A stretch of DNA of 64,000 nucleotides from CAWKAO01 sp963847665 (GCA_963847665.1 CAWKAO010000002.1:868001-932000), one strand, 5' to 3'; counted from the stretch's first letter, positions 45,397-55,287 are shown. The notes: generated by a model not told the origin, from the sequence alone. A program made the numbers and translations.

Positions 45397-46041
45397 TTTT
45401 CCTCCCCTGTTGTTCACAAAAAGAAATCATTATAGTTCTTTTAAGAAACTAAAATTAAATGATTTTTTCTACTTTAACATATAAGAGCTATAAATTTAAC
45501 AGGATAAATGATTTTATGTTAAGAAAAAACTTAAGTTTGATTAGTATGCGAATATAAAAATATAATGGATAAACAGTTTTTTAAAAGTAAGAGTATTATC
45601 GTCTTAAAGTGGCAGGATCGACTTTAAAATTTTAAGAGATCTTATCAATACTTACTGAATCTCTTTCTGTTAATGAAGATGAAGATAGTATCCATCAACA
45701 GATAAACAGATGCTGCAAGACTTAAAACAAAAATTGTCGCACCTATAGCCCCAATCACTTTTTTTACTCCTTTTTTAAAATTTGATCTGTAAGAAAATAG
45801 TAGCAATTTTATGACATAACTGTCAAGCGTCATATTATATATCTTTTACAATAATCTAACACTTTGTAGATCTGTGCAGCTTCTTTAGTGGGCCGAAAAA
45901 TAAAAAAATCAAATATTTTTTAAAGATCTTATGAGCGCTAATAATTTTACCATCATTGTAGTATAATCAGTGATGTAAAAATAATTTCACCCTTTCTTCA
46001 TCAGCATTACTGCCGAAATAAATTATTTTAATTTAAAAAAT
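45397..46041. other. AT-rich region with at most one small gene
   Basis: About 645 bp between two divergently transcribed genes. One weak candidate is a 62-codon frame at 45645-45833. No repeats or structured RNA were recognised. Confidence 0.4.
45645..45833 (-). CDS. Possible small single-helix membrane protein
   Basis: 62 codons with one hydrophobic helix (VIGAIGATIFVLSLAASVYL) and basic flanks. An AAGGAG-like site is missing before the first ATG. Coding status uncertain. Confidence 0.3.
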   Translation of the reverse strand: MTLDSYVIKLLLFSYRSNFKKGVKKVIGAIGATIFVLSLAASVYLLMDTIFIFINRKRFSKY

Positions 46042-47433
46042 ATGCAGAGTTTTAAAAATATTAGGAATATTCACCTTCTTAGAATATTTGTACTGTTTCT
46101 AATTCTTATATCATCAGTATTTTTGTTTCAAGTCTTATTTACTGGAAAAATTTATGCACAGGATCAAGAAAATAAAAATGATAATATCGGGATTAGTAAA
46201 TTCTTGGTATGTAAAATAGAAGGTATCATAGATCCGACGATTTCCAATTACATTAGAAATTGCCTAAAGAAAGCCTCTGAAGAAAATGCTGCATTGCTCA
46301 TGATAATCGATACCCCAGGTGGACTTGAGACCTCAATGCGTGAGATAACCAATGATATTATTAATACTGTTGCACCTGTAATAGCTTTTGTAAGCCCTGA
46401 AGGAGCAAGAGCTGCTTCTGCAGGAGTCTTCATTGTTTATGCATCTGATATAGCAGCAATGAGTCCATCGGCCAATATTGGTGCAGCCCATCCTGTAAAC
46501 ATGGCCAGCCAGCAGGTCCAGACTGATGAAGTGCTTATGGAGAAGATCGTTAATGATTCTGTATCCTACATAAGAAATCTTGCCGTACTTCATGGTAGAA
46601 ATGCTGATTGGGCTGAAAAGGCAATAACGGAAAGTGTCTCCATCACTTCGCAGGAGGCGCTTAGTATTAGGGTCATAGATCATATAGCAGTAGATGTTGA
46701 TGATCTGTTAAAACAACTGGATGATGTAACTATCAATAAGCTTGACCATTCTTATTCTTTTTCAACCCAGGATTATTATTCAGAAAACATTGAAATGACA
46801 TTCTTCGCAAAATTTCTTCACATGGTGACAAATCCCAATATAGCTTACATTCTTTTTATAATCGGCCTCTTCGGTATAATATTTGAATTTTCACAACCAG
46901 GACTAGGGGTCTCTGGGGGTATCGGGGTACTCTGTATTATCCTTGGATTGTATGCATTCAGCATCTTACCTGTAAACTATGCAGGTACAGGTCTGATAGT
47001 GCTTGCAATAATACTTTTTATCCTTGATTTAAAAGTTAATCTAGGTGGGCTTCTATCCATTGCAGGTATAGCTTCACTTCTTATAGGTTCATTTATATTG
47101 ATAGACTCCGAAGCACCCTATCTTCAGATTGCCAGAAGCCTGATAATAGGACTTTCACTTGCGATATCAGCATTTATTATTATAGTAGTCCGTGCTGTCT
47201 ATAAAGTACACAGGACAAAACCTGTAACTGGAGTAGTGGGTCTTATCGGTAACAGCGGGAAAGTCATCGACAGTCTCGACCCTTCAGGACTTATTAAAAC
47301 ACATGGAGAGATCTGGAAAGCTATTTCATGGGATAATAAAAAAATAGAAGAAGGAAGTATCATTGAGATAGTCAAAGCAGAAGGGTTGTTATTGCTTGTT
47401 AAAAAGATAAGAGAAAATAATGGGAAAAAATAA
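46042..47433 (+). CDS. NfeD family membrane-bound serine protease
   Basis: 463 residues. Signal helix (~10-35), ClpP-like protease domain (~50-240) with IDTPGGLETSM, EGARAASAGVFIVYA (nucleophile Ser in the SAG turn) and MSPSANIGAAHPV, then four or five membrane helices (~255-385) and a C-terminal NfeD OB-fold domain. Long NfeD proteins work with the slipin encoded next door; the pair is conserved across bacteria and archaea and serves membrane quality control. Confidence 0.92.
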   Translation: MQSFKNIRNIHLLRIFVLFLILISSVFLFQVLFTGKIYAQDQENKNDNIGISKFLVCKIEGIIDPTISNYIRNCLKKASEENAALLMIIDTPGGLETSMREITNDIINTVAPVIAFVSPEGARAASAGVFIVYASDIAAMSPSANIGAAHPVNMASQQVQTDEVLMEKIVNDSVSYIRNLAVLHGRNADWAEKAITESVSITSQEALSIRVIDHIAVDVDDLLKQLDDVTINKLDHSYSFSTQDYYSENIEMTFFAKFLHMVTNPNIAYILFIIGLFGIIFEFSQPGLGVSGGIGVLCIILGLYAFSILPVNYAGTGLIVLAIILFILDLKVNLGGLLSIAGIASLLIGSFILIDSEAPYLQIARSLIIGLSLAISAFIIIVVRAVYKVHRTKPVTGVVGLIGNSGKVIDSLDPSGLIKTHGEIWKAISWDNKKIEEGSIIEIVKAEGLLLLVKKIRENNGKK

Positions 47434-47519
47434 TATAATATACTAAATAGTTTGTTTATCAATATTAAACAGGCTAAAAAGCTTAAGGTTTATGAGCTTA
47501 ATAATCTAAGGAGGCTTAA

Positions 47520-48287
47520 ATGGCAATCGGCGCAATAATTGGCATAGTAATAGCTGTAATAGTAGTAATCATACTGTTACCCTCAGCAGTAAAGATCTTA
47601 AGAGAATATGAAAGAGGTGTTATATTCAGGTTTGGAAGGCTAAAAGCAGCAAAAGGACCGGGGATTTTCCTTATAATACCTTTTATCGACAAGATGATAA
47701 AAGTCGATCTAAGGACAGTTACTCTTGACGTCCCGCCACAGGACATAATAACAAAGGATAATGTTCCCGTAAAAGTAAATGCAGTTGCATATTTTCGGGT
47801 AATGTATCCGGATAAAGCAATAGTAGAGATAGAAAACTATAAAATAGCTACCTCACAGATCTCACAGACTACTTTAAGGAGTGTACTTGGACAGGTAGAG
47901 CTTGACGATCTTCTCTCTAGAAGAGACAAGATAAACAAGGAATTACAGTTAATCATAGATGAGCAGACGGATCCATGGGGTGTAAAAGTCTCTGTCGTAG
48001 AGATAAAGGATGTGGAACTGCCACAGACCATCCAGAGAGCTTTTGCAAGGCAGGCTGAGGCTGAAAGAGAAAGAAGGGCAAAAATAATCAATGCAGAAGG
48101 AGAACTTCAGGCATCAGAAAAATTATCCCAGGCTGCAGGGGTGCTTTCCAAGTACCCTGTGTCCATTCAGCTAAGGTTCCTGCAGACATTAAAAGAAATC
48201 GCAGCAGAACAGAATTCGACAATAGTGTTCCCTGTTCCAGTAGATCTTATAGATTCTTTTTTAAATAAGTTAAAAAAGGAAAAATAG
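47520..48287 (+). CDS. Slipin/stomatin-like SPFH protein
   Basis: 255 residues: N-terminal hydrophobic helix (3-25), REYERGVIFRFGRLKAAKGPG and TLDVPPQDIITKDNVPVKV as SPFH core, EIKDVELPQTIQRAFARQAE and a coiled coil at the C terminus. It follows the NfeD gene by 86 bp with a TAAGGAGG site; NfeD proteases are known to cleave the C-terminal part of partner slipins. Confidence 0.93.
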   Translation: MAIGAIIGIVIAVIVVIILLPSAVKILREYERGVIFRFGRLKAAKGPGIFLIIPFIDKMIKVDLRTVTLDVPPQDIITKDNVPVKVNAVAYFRVMYPDKAIVEIENYKIATSQISQTTLRSVLGQVELDDLLSRRDKINKELQLIIDEQTDPWGVKVSVVEIKDVELPQTIQRAFARQAEAERERRAKIINAEGELQASEKLSQAAGVLSKYPVSIQLRFLQTLKEIAAEQNSTIVFPVPVDLIDSFLNKLKKEK

Positions 48288-48361
48288 AAAAAACTACCTT
48301 TTATAGAGACCTATGAGTTCAGTATTGTCTTTTCTGCATCTCCTTCTGTGCCAGAGATTTT

Positions 48362-48721
48362 CTATTTGCAAATATCCGATACTGAATTATAAATGAGGTC
48401 TTCAGGCAATTCTTCCAGGGTCTCAATGACAGTAACGGAACAGTATTTTGCAGCAGAATGTGAGAGTATATCCTTTTTTGTTGCAGGAAATTTTAGGTCC
48501 TTTAAAGCATCATGGATCTCCAGGTCACATACGATTTTTACATTTTCGCATACTGCATCCAATGTTATAAAAGCTTTATCTTCCAGCTTGTTTAAAGCTA
48601 TATTAGAAGCTTCGCTTAGTTCTGGAATATTTTCTGCTATCAATATCAACTCTCTTTTTGTTTTCGGGAACGTTAAGTCCTTAAAAGCTTCTATTATCTC
48701 TCGATTACAATAGATCGTCAT
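48362..48721 (-). CDS. Protein with two tandem DUF2795-like repeats
   Basis: 119 residues. Two similar units: REIIEAFKDLTFPKTKRELI (residues ~7-26) and LEIHDALKDLKFPATKKDIL (~68-87), each followed by a helix with Ala/Leu, as in DUF2795 (LxxLxFPATKxELI). Soluble and acidic. Function unknown; an internal duplication is evident. Confidence 0.7.
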   Translation of the reverse strand: MTIYCNREIIEAFKDLTFPKTKRELILIAENIPELSEASNIALNKLEDKAFITLDAVCENVKIVCDLEIHDALKDLKFPATKKDILSHSAAKYCSVTVIETLEELPEDLIYNSVSDICK

Positions 48722-48913
48722 TTTGGCATCACCTCAAAAAAATAAAGATTTACATGTTTATTCCTGGTAACTTTCCCCAGAAAGGCTGTCATTTTATAAA
48801 AACCTTATGATATTATAAAAAAAATATCTTAAAAAAGAAAAGAGCTTTTATAGGTAAAAAACATAAAATAGTCTATACTTATTCTGATAATATTTGATAT
48901 CCTCAAAAAGTCA

Positions 48914-49348
48914 ATGAAGTTCTTTAAACTAAATATATTTATAACCGCAGTAATATTTATAATCATCGATACTATTTGTTCTGGGATAGGAATGGGTGTT
49001 CCGATCCTGAATATTTTTTTTGGTTTTTTTACAGGCTGGTATGCATACATGAGACTTTTTAATCTTCATGATGACCAGAAGACTGTTCTTAAAAAAACAT
49101 TCTTTTATAATCTTTTCTGTGCAGGCTACACTTTCGTGATCATGGCTGTGATCTGGGGGCAAATGTTTGTAAGATTATTTGATAAAAATGCTGATTTTGC
49201 AAACTTTGGCCATCCGATGATACTGTATGATCCAAAGATAAGTTTTATAGGCTGGCTGGTCCTTATGATATTTGTATCTCCTTTTTTGCAGTTGTTGACT
49301 TCTACTTTTGCCACATACCTTACACTGGTATTCTATAAAAAAAAGTAA
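48914..49348 (+). CDS. Four-helix membrane protein of unknown function
   Basis: 144 residues with hydrophobic helices at about 5-25, 27-47, 62-85 and 113-138. VPILNIFFGFFTGWYAYMRL is a notable aromatic segment. No ribosome site of note before the ATG. No family recognised. Confidence 0.6.
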   Translation: MKFFKLNIFITAVIFIIIDTICSGIGMGVPILNIFFGFFTGWYAYMRLFNLHDDQKTVLKKTFFYNLFCAGYTFVIMAVIWGQMFVRLFDKNADFANFGHPMILYDPKISFIGWLVLMIFVSPFLQLLTSTFATYLTLVFYKKK

Positions 49349-49388
49349 ACTGAAGTTCTGGTAAAATAAAAAATTACATCGATTTCGC

Positions 49389-49417
49389 TTGACAGGTTTT
49401 TTTTATTATGTTATATT
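49389..49417 (+). promoter_or_regulatory. Promoter of structured RNA B
   Basis: TTGACA (49389-49394), 17 bp, TATATT (49412-49417), followed by the RNA start about 7 bases on. Matches the promoter of RNA A in both boxes and spacing. Confidence 0.72.
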
Positions 49418-49423
49418 TATAGA

Positions 49424-49592
49424 CACTCTAAGGCAGAGGGCAACTTTTTAAAGTTTGACCAAATATAAATCTGAAAGGGTTTAAATATGATCTAAACAGA
49501 GAGAAGTCCCAAGAAAAGTTTTAGAGTAAGGTTCCAAGGTGTTAAGTAACCTAATGCGAAAGCTATGGTGAAAGGTAACTTGGAACTTTTTT
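49424..49592 (+). ncRNA. Structured RNA B (homologue of RNA A)
   Basis: About 169 nt. P1 pairs CTCTAAGGC (49426) with GTTTTAGAG (49518); P2 pairs GTTTG (49453) with TAAAC (49493); the inner hairpin AAATCT-GAAA-GGGTTT has its tetraloop at 49473. The terminator stem GTTCCAAG/CTTGGAAC (49531, 49579) encloses CCTAAT (49550) and TATGG (49564) around a GAAA loop, then T6. Compared with RNA A, pairs in P1, P2 and the terminator stem change on both sides and stay paired. About 160 bp upstream of the YyaL-like gene. Confidence 0.75.
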
Positions 49593-49753
49593 ATTTATAA
49601 TTATTTCTATTATTAAGAGATACCCCAGTTTTAAATTCCCCAGTTTATTAATGATATTTATTCCCACCACTAATGGTTCTTTTTAATAAACTTTATTATT
49701 ATTATTATTTATGGTGAAATATAGTATTTCTAAAAAATTGAATGGAGATTCTC

Positions 49754-51868
49754 ATGGTCGATGATTTTAACACCGTGAATCATGAAATAAAGAAATATAA
49801 TAATCTTAAAAATGAGAAAAGCCCTTATTTATTGGAACATGCATCCAATCCTGTGGACTGGTTCCCCTGGAGCATCAAAGCATTTGAAAAGGCCAGGAAT
49901 GAAGATAAACCGATTTTTTTATCCATAGGTTATTCTTCATGCCACTGGTGCCATGTTATGGCAAGGGAGTCTTTTGAGGATCATGAAGTGGCCGGTCTTT
50001 TAAATAGAGCTTTTATAAATATCAAGGTAGACCGTGAAGAACGACCTGACATTGATAAGATATACATGGATATTTGCCAGATGCTTACAGGAAGTGGCGG
50101 ATGGCCCCTTTCTATAATAATGACTCCCGATAAAAAACCTTTTTTTGCGGCAACATATATCCCTAAGGAATCAAAATACGGCCATACAGGAATGATGGAT
50201 TTGCTGAAAAGGATCAGTGAAATCTGGCAAAACCAGAGAGATAAGGCTACCAGGTCCGCAGAGGATATTGCTGATGCTCTTAATAGACTGTCACAAAAGA
50301 CTGCCACCAATAAATTGGACATATCAATACTTGAAAGCACATATAACAATCTGTCAAATTTTTTTGATGATGAAAATGGTGGTTTTGGACAATCTCCAAA
50401 ATTTCCTTCGCCACATAACCTGATCTTTCTCCTGAGGTACTGGAAGAGGACAAAAGAAGACAGGGCGCTTTTTATGGTAGAAAAAACCCTCCAGGCTATG
50501 AATATGGGTGGCATATGGGACCATGTCGGTTTTGGCTTTCACCGTTATTCTACGGATCCGCAGTGGCTCCTTCCCCATTTTGAGAAAATGCTATATGACC
50601 AGGCTATGCTTTCAATGGCATACACTGATGCTTTTCTGGTGACAAAAAAATCTGCATATAAAAGGACTGCTGAGCAGATTTTTACTTATATACTTAGGGA
50701 TATGACTTCCCGTGACGGTGGTTTTTTTACAGCTGAAGATGCCGACAGTGAAGGTGAAGAAGGCAAATATTATGTCTGGACATATGATGAGATAATTCAG
50801 GCAGTAGATCATGATGACCTTTTCTTTATCCAGGATATATTTAATATTAAAAAAGATGGTAATTTCAGGGATGAGGCAACCAGTAAAAGCACTGGTAAAA
50901 ATATTCTTTTTTTTAAGGATACACCGGAAAAATTAGCAGAAAGACATAAACTCTCTATGAAAGAACTCTTTAATAGAATTGAGAGCATTAGAGCGAAGCT
51001 TTACGATTTCAGGAGCAAAAGAATCCGCCCGTTAATGGATGATAAGATACTTACAGACTGGAACGGCCTTATGATATCATCCCTTGCAAGAGCAGCACAG
51101 GCTTTCGATCAGGATATTTACATGGATGCAGCGATCCGTGCAAATGATTTTATATTAAATAATAATTTTCTTGCAGGTAAAGGCCTGTTTCATAGTTATG
51201 GATCAGATAAAAATAGTATTTTAGGTAATCTCGATGATTATTCTTTTTTAATAATGGGGTTAACAGACCTTTACGAAGCTACATTTGATGCTTCTCACCT
51301 TAAGAACGCAGTTTTATTAATGGAAATACTCATCAATAAATTCTGGGATGAAGATTCTGGTGGTTTTTTCTTTACGCACAAAGAAAATACAGATGTAATA
51401 GCAAGAATGAAATACAGCAGTGACGGAGCTATCCCTTCAGGAAATTCTATATCGATGTTTAACCTTCTAAGACTTGCAGGATTTACTGAAAGACAGGACC
51501 TGGCTGATAAGGCTTTGAGACTGGGGGAATCTTTTTTTAGCGATATAGCAAAAAATCCAGATTTTCACACAAGTTTTGTAGCTGCATTTGATTTTTTCTT
51601 TGGGCCCTCACATGAAGTTGTAATAACTGGTGAGGAGAATTCCATTCATACAAAAAATATGATAAAAACTTTGAGAGAAAAGTTTGTGCCGAACAAGATA
51701 GTAATTTTTAAACCATATGGGCAAGAGGACCCGGAGATCCAGGACATAGCAAAGTATATAAACGGATATAATATGATAAATAAAAAACCCACAGCTTATG
51801 TCTGTACAGGGCATAATTGCAAGCTGCCTACAAACAGTATTGAAGAAATGGTCCGATCACTTGAATGA
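49754..51868 (+). CDS. Thioredoxin-domain protein of the YyaL/SPATA20 (DUF255) family
   Basis: About 704 residues. N-terminal thioredoxin-like domain: SPYLLEHASNPVDWFPW, SIGYSSCHWCHVMARESFED (CxxC in CHWC), then an (alpha/alpha)6-barrel like glucosamine/cellobiose epimerases, with GGWPLSIIMTPD and HFEKMLYDQAML. GGAG stands six bases before the ATG at 49754; an in-frame ATG at 49742 overlaps that site. Function of the family is unclear (proposed redox or sugar-related). It is preceded by structured RNA B, which may regulate it. Confidence 0.9.
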   Translation: MVDDFNTVNHEIKKYNNLKNEKSPYLLEHASNPVDWFPWSIKAFEKARNEDKPIFLSIGYSSCHWCHVMARESFEDHEVAGLLNRAFINIKVDREERPDIDKIYMDICQMLTGSGGWPLSIIMTPDKKPFFAATYIPKESKYGHTGMMDLLKRISEIWQNQRDKATRSAEDIADALNRLSQKTATNKLDISILESTYNNLSNFFDDENGGFGQSPKFPSPHNLIFLLRYWKRTKEDRALFMVEKTLQAMNMGGIWDHVGFGFHRYSTDPQWLLPHFEKMLYDQAMLSMAYTDAFLVTKKSAYKRTAEQIFTYILRDMTSRDGGFFTAEDADSEGEEGKYYVWTYDEIIQAVDHDDLFFIQDIFNIKKDGNFRDEATSKSTGKNILFFKDTPEKLAERHKLSMKELFNRIESIRAKLYDFRSKRIRPLMDDKILTDWNGLMISSLARAAQAFDQDIYMDAAIRANDFILNNNFLAGKGLFHSYGSDKNSILGNLDDYSFLIMGLTDLYEATFDASHLKNAVLLMEILINKFWDEDSGGFFFTHKENTDVIARMKYSSDGAIPSGNSISMFNLLRLAGFTERQDLADKALRLGESFFSDIAKNPDFHTSFVAAFDFFFGPSHEVVITGEENSIHTKNMIKTLREKFVPNKIVIFKPYGQEDPEIQDIAKYINGYNMINKKPTAYVCTGHNCKLPTNSIEEMVRSLE

Positions 51869-53237
51869 TATAAATAAAAACCTGTATAAAAAAAGAGTCG
51901 CAATATTTTCACTTGCTGTCTCCGTGGTGCTTGTCCTTGCAAAGATTTTAGTAGCCTATTATTCAAACAGTATCAGTGTCTTTTCAGAAGCATTAAACAA
52001 CGGGCTGGATCTTGTGACTGTACTGATGACACTCCTGGCTGTAAGGATCGCGACAAGGCCTGCAGATAAGGACCATACCTATGGGCATGGAAAATATGAA
52101 AATCTTTCGGCTTTTTTTGAAATAATAATCATAACCCTGCTAAGTGTTTTCATAATATTTAAATCAATACAGAGACTCATAAACAGGAGTTTTATTCTAA
52201 ATCTAAATAACTATGTATTCTATATACTTATTGCTTCAATAATAATAAACATAATCAGAGTATATTTTATAGGCAGTGCCGCAAAACGTTTTAATTCAAT
52301 GGCCTTCAGGGCAGATTTCATCAATTATTCCAGCGATGCCATAAGCTCAGTAATAGTCATAATAGGACTCCTGCTTGCAAAAAGGGGATTTTATCTTGCT
52401 GATCCGATTGCTTCTATTATAGTATCAATAATAATCATAGGATTTAGCATCAGGCTGCTGTTAAAAATAATCAGGAATTTCCTGGATTATATTCCAGTTG
52501 AAACGACAGAAAAAGTCTCCAAAATGCTCGAGAATTTTCCGGAAATATCAAGAGTATACGATTTGAAGATACATGAAGTAGGAGATACTAAATTTATAAG
52601 CGCAGACCTTGGACTAAACGACAATATTTATATCTCACAGATAGAAAAGATTAAAGAAAAAATAAGGAAAGAGATCGCCAAAAACCTGCCGGGCTCTGAA
52701 GTGATGATAGAATTCAGGCCGGCTTTATCCAGGGACAATATAGACTGTGTAGTCAAGGAGGTCCTCCTGAACCAGGATTCAGTCAATGATATACATAATA
52801 TTTTTATCTATAATGTTGGAAAACAGTTGGACATATCAGTCCATATAGAACTCAGCAAGTCGTTTAATCTTGAAGATGCTGATAAATTGACCGATAAAAC
52901 TGAAGAGATCTTAAAAAAAAGAATAGAAAATCTAAGGAATATATACATACATATAGAAGATGCCAGGATCAATGAAGAATGGGATGATGTCACCCAGCAG
53001 TCAGAGATCTTGATATCCAAAATAAAGGATAGTATCTCACTTATCGCCTCCCCTGATACCTGCCACAAGTTCACGGTGCTTGAAAAAAGTGGCCATATAA
53101 ATATTGCATTCCATTGCAGGTTGGATAGAAATCTTGGTATAGGTCAGGCACATTCAGCAGTCACTGAGATGGAAAATATAGTAAAAAACATTTCAAACAA
53201 CATAAGCGAAGTCTCGATTCATGTAGAACCAATATAA
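51861..53237 (+). CDS. Cation diffusion facilitator with enlarged C-terminal region
   Basis: About 458 residues. Six membrane helices carry SNSISVFSEALNNGLDLV and RADFINYSSDAISSVIV with metal-site Asp/Asn/His, plus HTYGHGKYENLSAFFE. After the first dimerisation domain (~215-290) come two more ferredoxin-like units ending in LRNIYIHIEDA and SEVSIHVEP, so the cytoplasmic part is about twice the usual size. The start is TTG 51861, overlapping the YyaL gene by 8 bp; translational coupling is likely. Probable Fe/Mn/Zn exporter. Confidence 0.87.
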   Translation: MNDINKNLYKKRVAIFSLAVSVVLVLAKILVAYYSNSISVFSEALNNGLDLVTVLMTLLAVRIATRPADKDHTYGHGKYENLSAFFEIIIITLLSVFIIFKSIQRLINRSFILNLNNYVFYILIASIIINIIRVYFIGSAAKRFNSMAFRADFINYSSDAISSVIVIIGLLLAKRGFYLADPIASIIVSIIIIGFSIRLLLKIIRNFLDYIPVETTEKVSKMLENFPEISRVYDLKIHEVGDTKFISADLGLNDNIYISQIEKIKEKIRKEIAKNLPGSEVMIEFRPALSRDNIDCVVKEVLLNQDSVNDIHNIFIYNVGKQLDISVHIELSKSFNLEDADKLTDKTEEILKKRIENLRNIYIHIEDARINEEWDDVTQQSEILISKIKDSISLIASPDTCHKFTVLEKSGHINIAFHCRLDRNLGIGQAHSAVTEMENIVKNISNNISEVSIHVEPI

Positions 53238-53249
53238 AAGGGGTTAAGG

Positions 53250-54446
53250 ATAAACAGGGCAAAAACAGGATTTAATATAAAACAGATCGGCCTTTCAGCG
53301 GGCAGTCATTTTATCATAGACATTTACCAGAGTTTCTATGTCGGACTGATACCCCTGCTGACATTGACATTTGGCCTGTCGCTTTCAAGGGTCAGCTTAC
53401 TTGGGGCTACAAGTGTTATTGCAAACAGCCTTTTTTCACCATTATTCGGGTATTTTTCTGATCGTTTTGGGCTTAAGTACTTCATCGTGGCAGGTCCCCT
53501 TGTTGCTGCTATTTTTTTAAGTCTGCTTGGTATTATTCCAAATTACTGGTTGATCCTTGGTGTTTTGTTTATGGGAAATCTTGGAATAGCATCCTACCAT
53601 CCGGCAAGCGCCGCAATCGCAGGACATTATGGTGGTAACAAAAAAGGGTTCAGTTCTTCATTAATAAATTTTGGAGGTAATTTCGGATCCGCTTTTGGAG
53701 CCCTGCTTGTAATACTTATACTTGACAAAATAGGTATCAATTATACTCCGTTTGCCATGATACCCGGTATTATTATGGTGATAATACTGTTTAAATATAT
53801 GCCTGGCACCCAAACATCTGTGATTAAGACAGATAGTGGTGATTTTTTTAAAAAATTAAAGAGTGTAAAACCGGTCAAATTATTCCTTTTAGCAAACCTT
53901 GTCATAACAGTCTATGCCCTCTATATTTTGTGGATAAGCCTTATAAATTATATGCCGCTTTACCTGACTGAAGCCGGTGTCCCGATAATCAGTATCGGTA
54001 TTGTACTTTTTCTGTTTGGTACTATTGGAGGTGGTGCAGGTTTTCTCTCAGGAATACTCTATGACAGGTTTAAAAAAGGAAATGTATTGCTCCAGTCCTG
54101 TCTTGCAATCTCAATACCAATTCTGTATCTGATGTTTTTACCTGGTAATAAGATCATTGTAACTATTGCACTTTTTATAACAGCAGGTATTTTTCTTGTA
54201 GCAATACAGCCTGTTGGCATAAGGATGTCCCAGGATCTGCTGCCTGGAAATATCAGTCTTGCTTCTTCTTTGATGCTGGGACTGAGCTCAGGGCTCGCAG
54301 GAGTCACTATGATATTTTTGGGTAAAGTCGCTGATAGAATAGGAATTGCAAGGCTTTTAAGGTTGGAACTTATATTTCTGATAATAGCTTTTATCGTACT
54401 CTTCAGTTATCCTGCATTAAATAAAAAATTAAGTAGAGAAGACTAA
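53250..54446 (+). CDS. MFS transporter (fosmidomycin-resistance/Fsr-like), unusual start
   Basis: About 399 residues and twelve helices. The frame is open upstream of the first usual start (TTG 53364) and encodes the expected first helix, GLSAGSHFIIDIYQSFYVG, so the true start is further left. The only in-frame candidate after the AAAAGGGG site is an ATA at 53250, 6 bases away. FGYFSDRFGLKY is the MFS loop 2-3 motif. It lies 12 bp after the CDF gene, probably in one operon. Confidence 0.82.
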   Translation: MNRAKTGFNIKQIGLSAGSHFIIDIYQSFYVGLIPLLTLTFGLSLSRVSLLGATSVIANSLFSPLFGYFSDRFGLKYFIVAGPLVAAIFLSLLGIIPNYWLILGVLFMGNLGIASYHPASAAIAGHYGGNKKGFSSSLINFGGNFGSAFGALLVILILDKIGINYTPFAMIPGIIMVIILFKYMPGTQTSVIKTDSGDFFKKLKSVKPVKLFLLANLVITVYALYILWISLINYMPLYLTEAGVPIISIGIVLFLFGTIGGGAGFLSGILYDRFKKGNVLLQSCLAISIPILYLMFLPGNKIIVTIALFITAGIFLVAIQPVGIRMSQDLLPGNISLASSLMLGLSSGLAGVTMIFLGKVADRIGIARLLRLELIFLIIAFIVLFSYPALNKKLSRED

Positions 54447-54523
54447 AATTAATTAAAAAATTTATTTATATTCTTTTCAGGAATTCTTCTTTTTCAATAT
54501 AAGTATAGTAGAAGAATCCCTAT

Positions 54524-54565
54524 ATGAAATAAACCTGAGAAAAGAATCCCTCAGGCTTATTTCAT
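54524..54565. terminator. Bidirectional terminator hairpin
   Basis: ATGAAATAAACCTGAG and CTCAGGCTTATTTCAT pair at 15 of 16 positions around a 10 nt loop, between the convergent MFS and lipoprotein genes. Confidence 0.75.
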
Positions 54566-54614
54566 AGCTTATTTTATAAATACAATTTAATGATGATCAA
54601 TACAAAATTATTTT

Positions 54615-55142
54615 CTATTCTTCCGTGACACTGAGCACTACGTTTACATCAGCAGCATCATTAATAAAGACTGTGGTAAGATAGGTGTCATTACTTGCCT
54701 GATAGGTATAGTTTTGACCGTCATCCCCGGCGTCCATCTTTACATCTGATACTTCATTCCAGCCTGAAAGTTCTGATTTGTAATAATTATAAAGTTCTTC
54801 CCCACTACCACTGTATGTACCGCTTACGCTCCAGCCTTTTTTCCCGTCTGTTGTCTGGCTTGCAGAAAATGTGATCGTTATATCCTTATTGACCGGTACT
54901 ACAGAGGGCCAATCATCAGGGATATCGCTGCCGCCGATGCTCATCTCATTTCCTTCTTCATCTGTAATATTGACCTGACCTTCAGAGAGGTCTATATCAA
55001 CATTTTCTCCTTCTTTTGCTGCAGCATTCTCTATAGCTTTTTCTATTGTTTTTTGAGCAATTTTCCCGGCACAACCGCTAAAAACCATAACAAGACATAA
55101 AGAAATACCAATGATGGTTATTATCGTTATTATTTTTTTCAC
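54615..55142 (-). CDS. Secreted lipoprotein of unknown function
   Basis: 175 residues: signal ending in MVFSGCAG (lipobox FSGC), an Ala/Glu-rich helix, then a beta domain with DIPDDWPSVVPVNKDITI and SGSGEELYNYYKSELSGW, found in many actinobacterial and clostridial lipoproteins. Its role is unknown. AAGGAGTAAAAAGTG precedes the ATG. Confidence 0.75.
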   Translation of the reverse strand: MKKIITIITIIGISLCLVMVFSGCAGKIAQKTIEKAIENAAAKEGENVDIDLSEGQVNITDEEGNEMSIGGSDIPDDWPSVVPVNKDITITFSASQTTDGKKGWSVSGTYSGSGEELYNYYKSELSGWNEVSDVKMDAGDDGQNYTYQASNDTYLTTVFINDAADVNVVLSVTEE

Positions 55143-55287
55143 TTTTTACTCCTTTTTTAAGTATTAGTTAGTTTTAAATATTATATAGTTGTTGAAAAAA
55201 AATTAAAATATTATTTTGACCTGTATGAATATATTCTCATAAACATGGGTTTTTTTGTATAAAAATTAATAAGGCCTGCTATTATGA

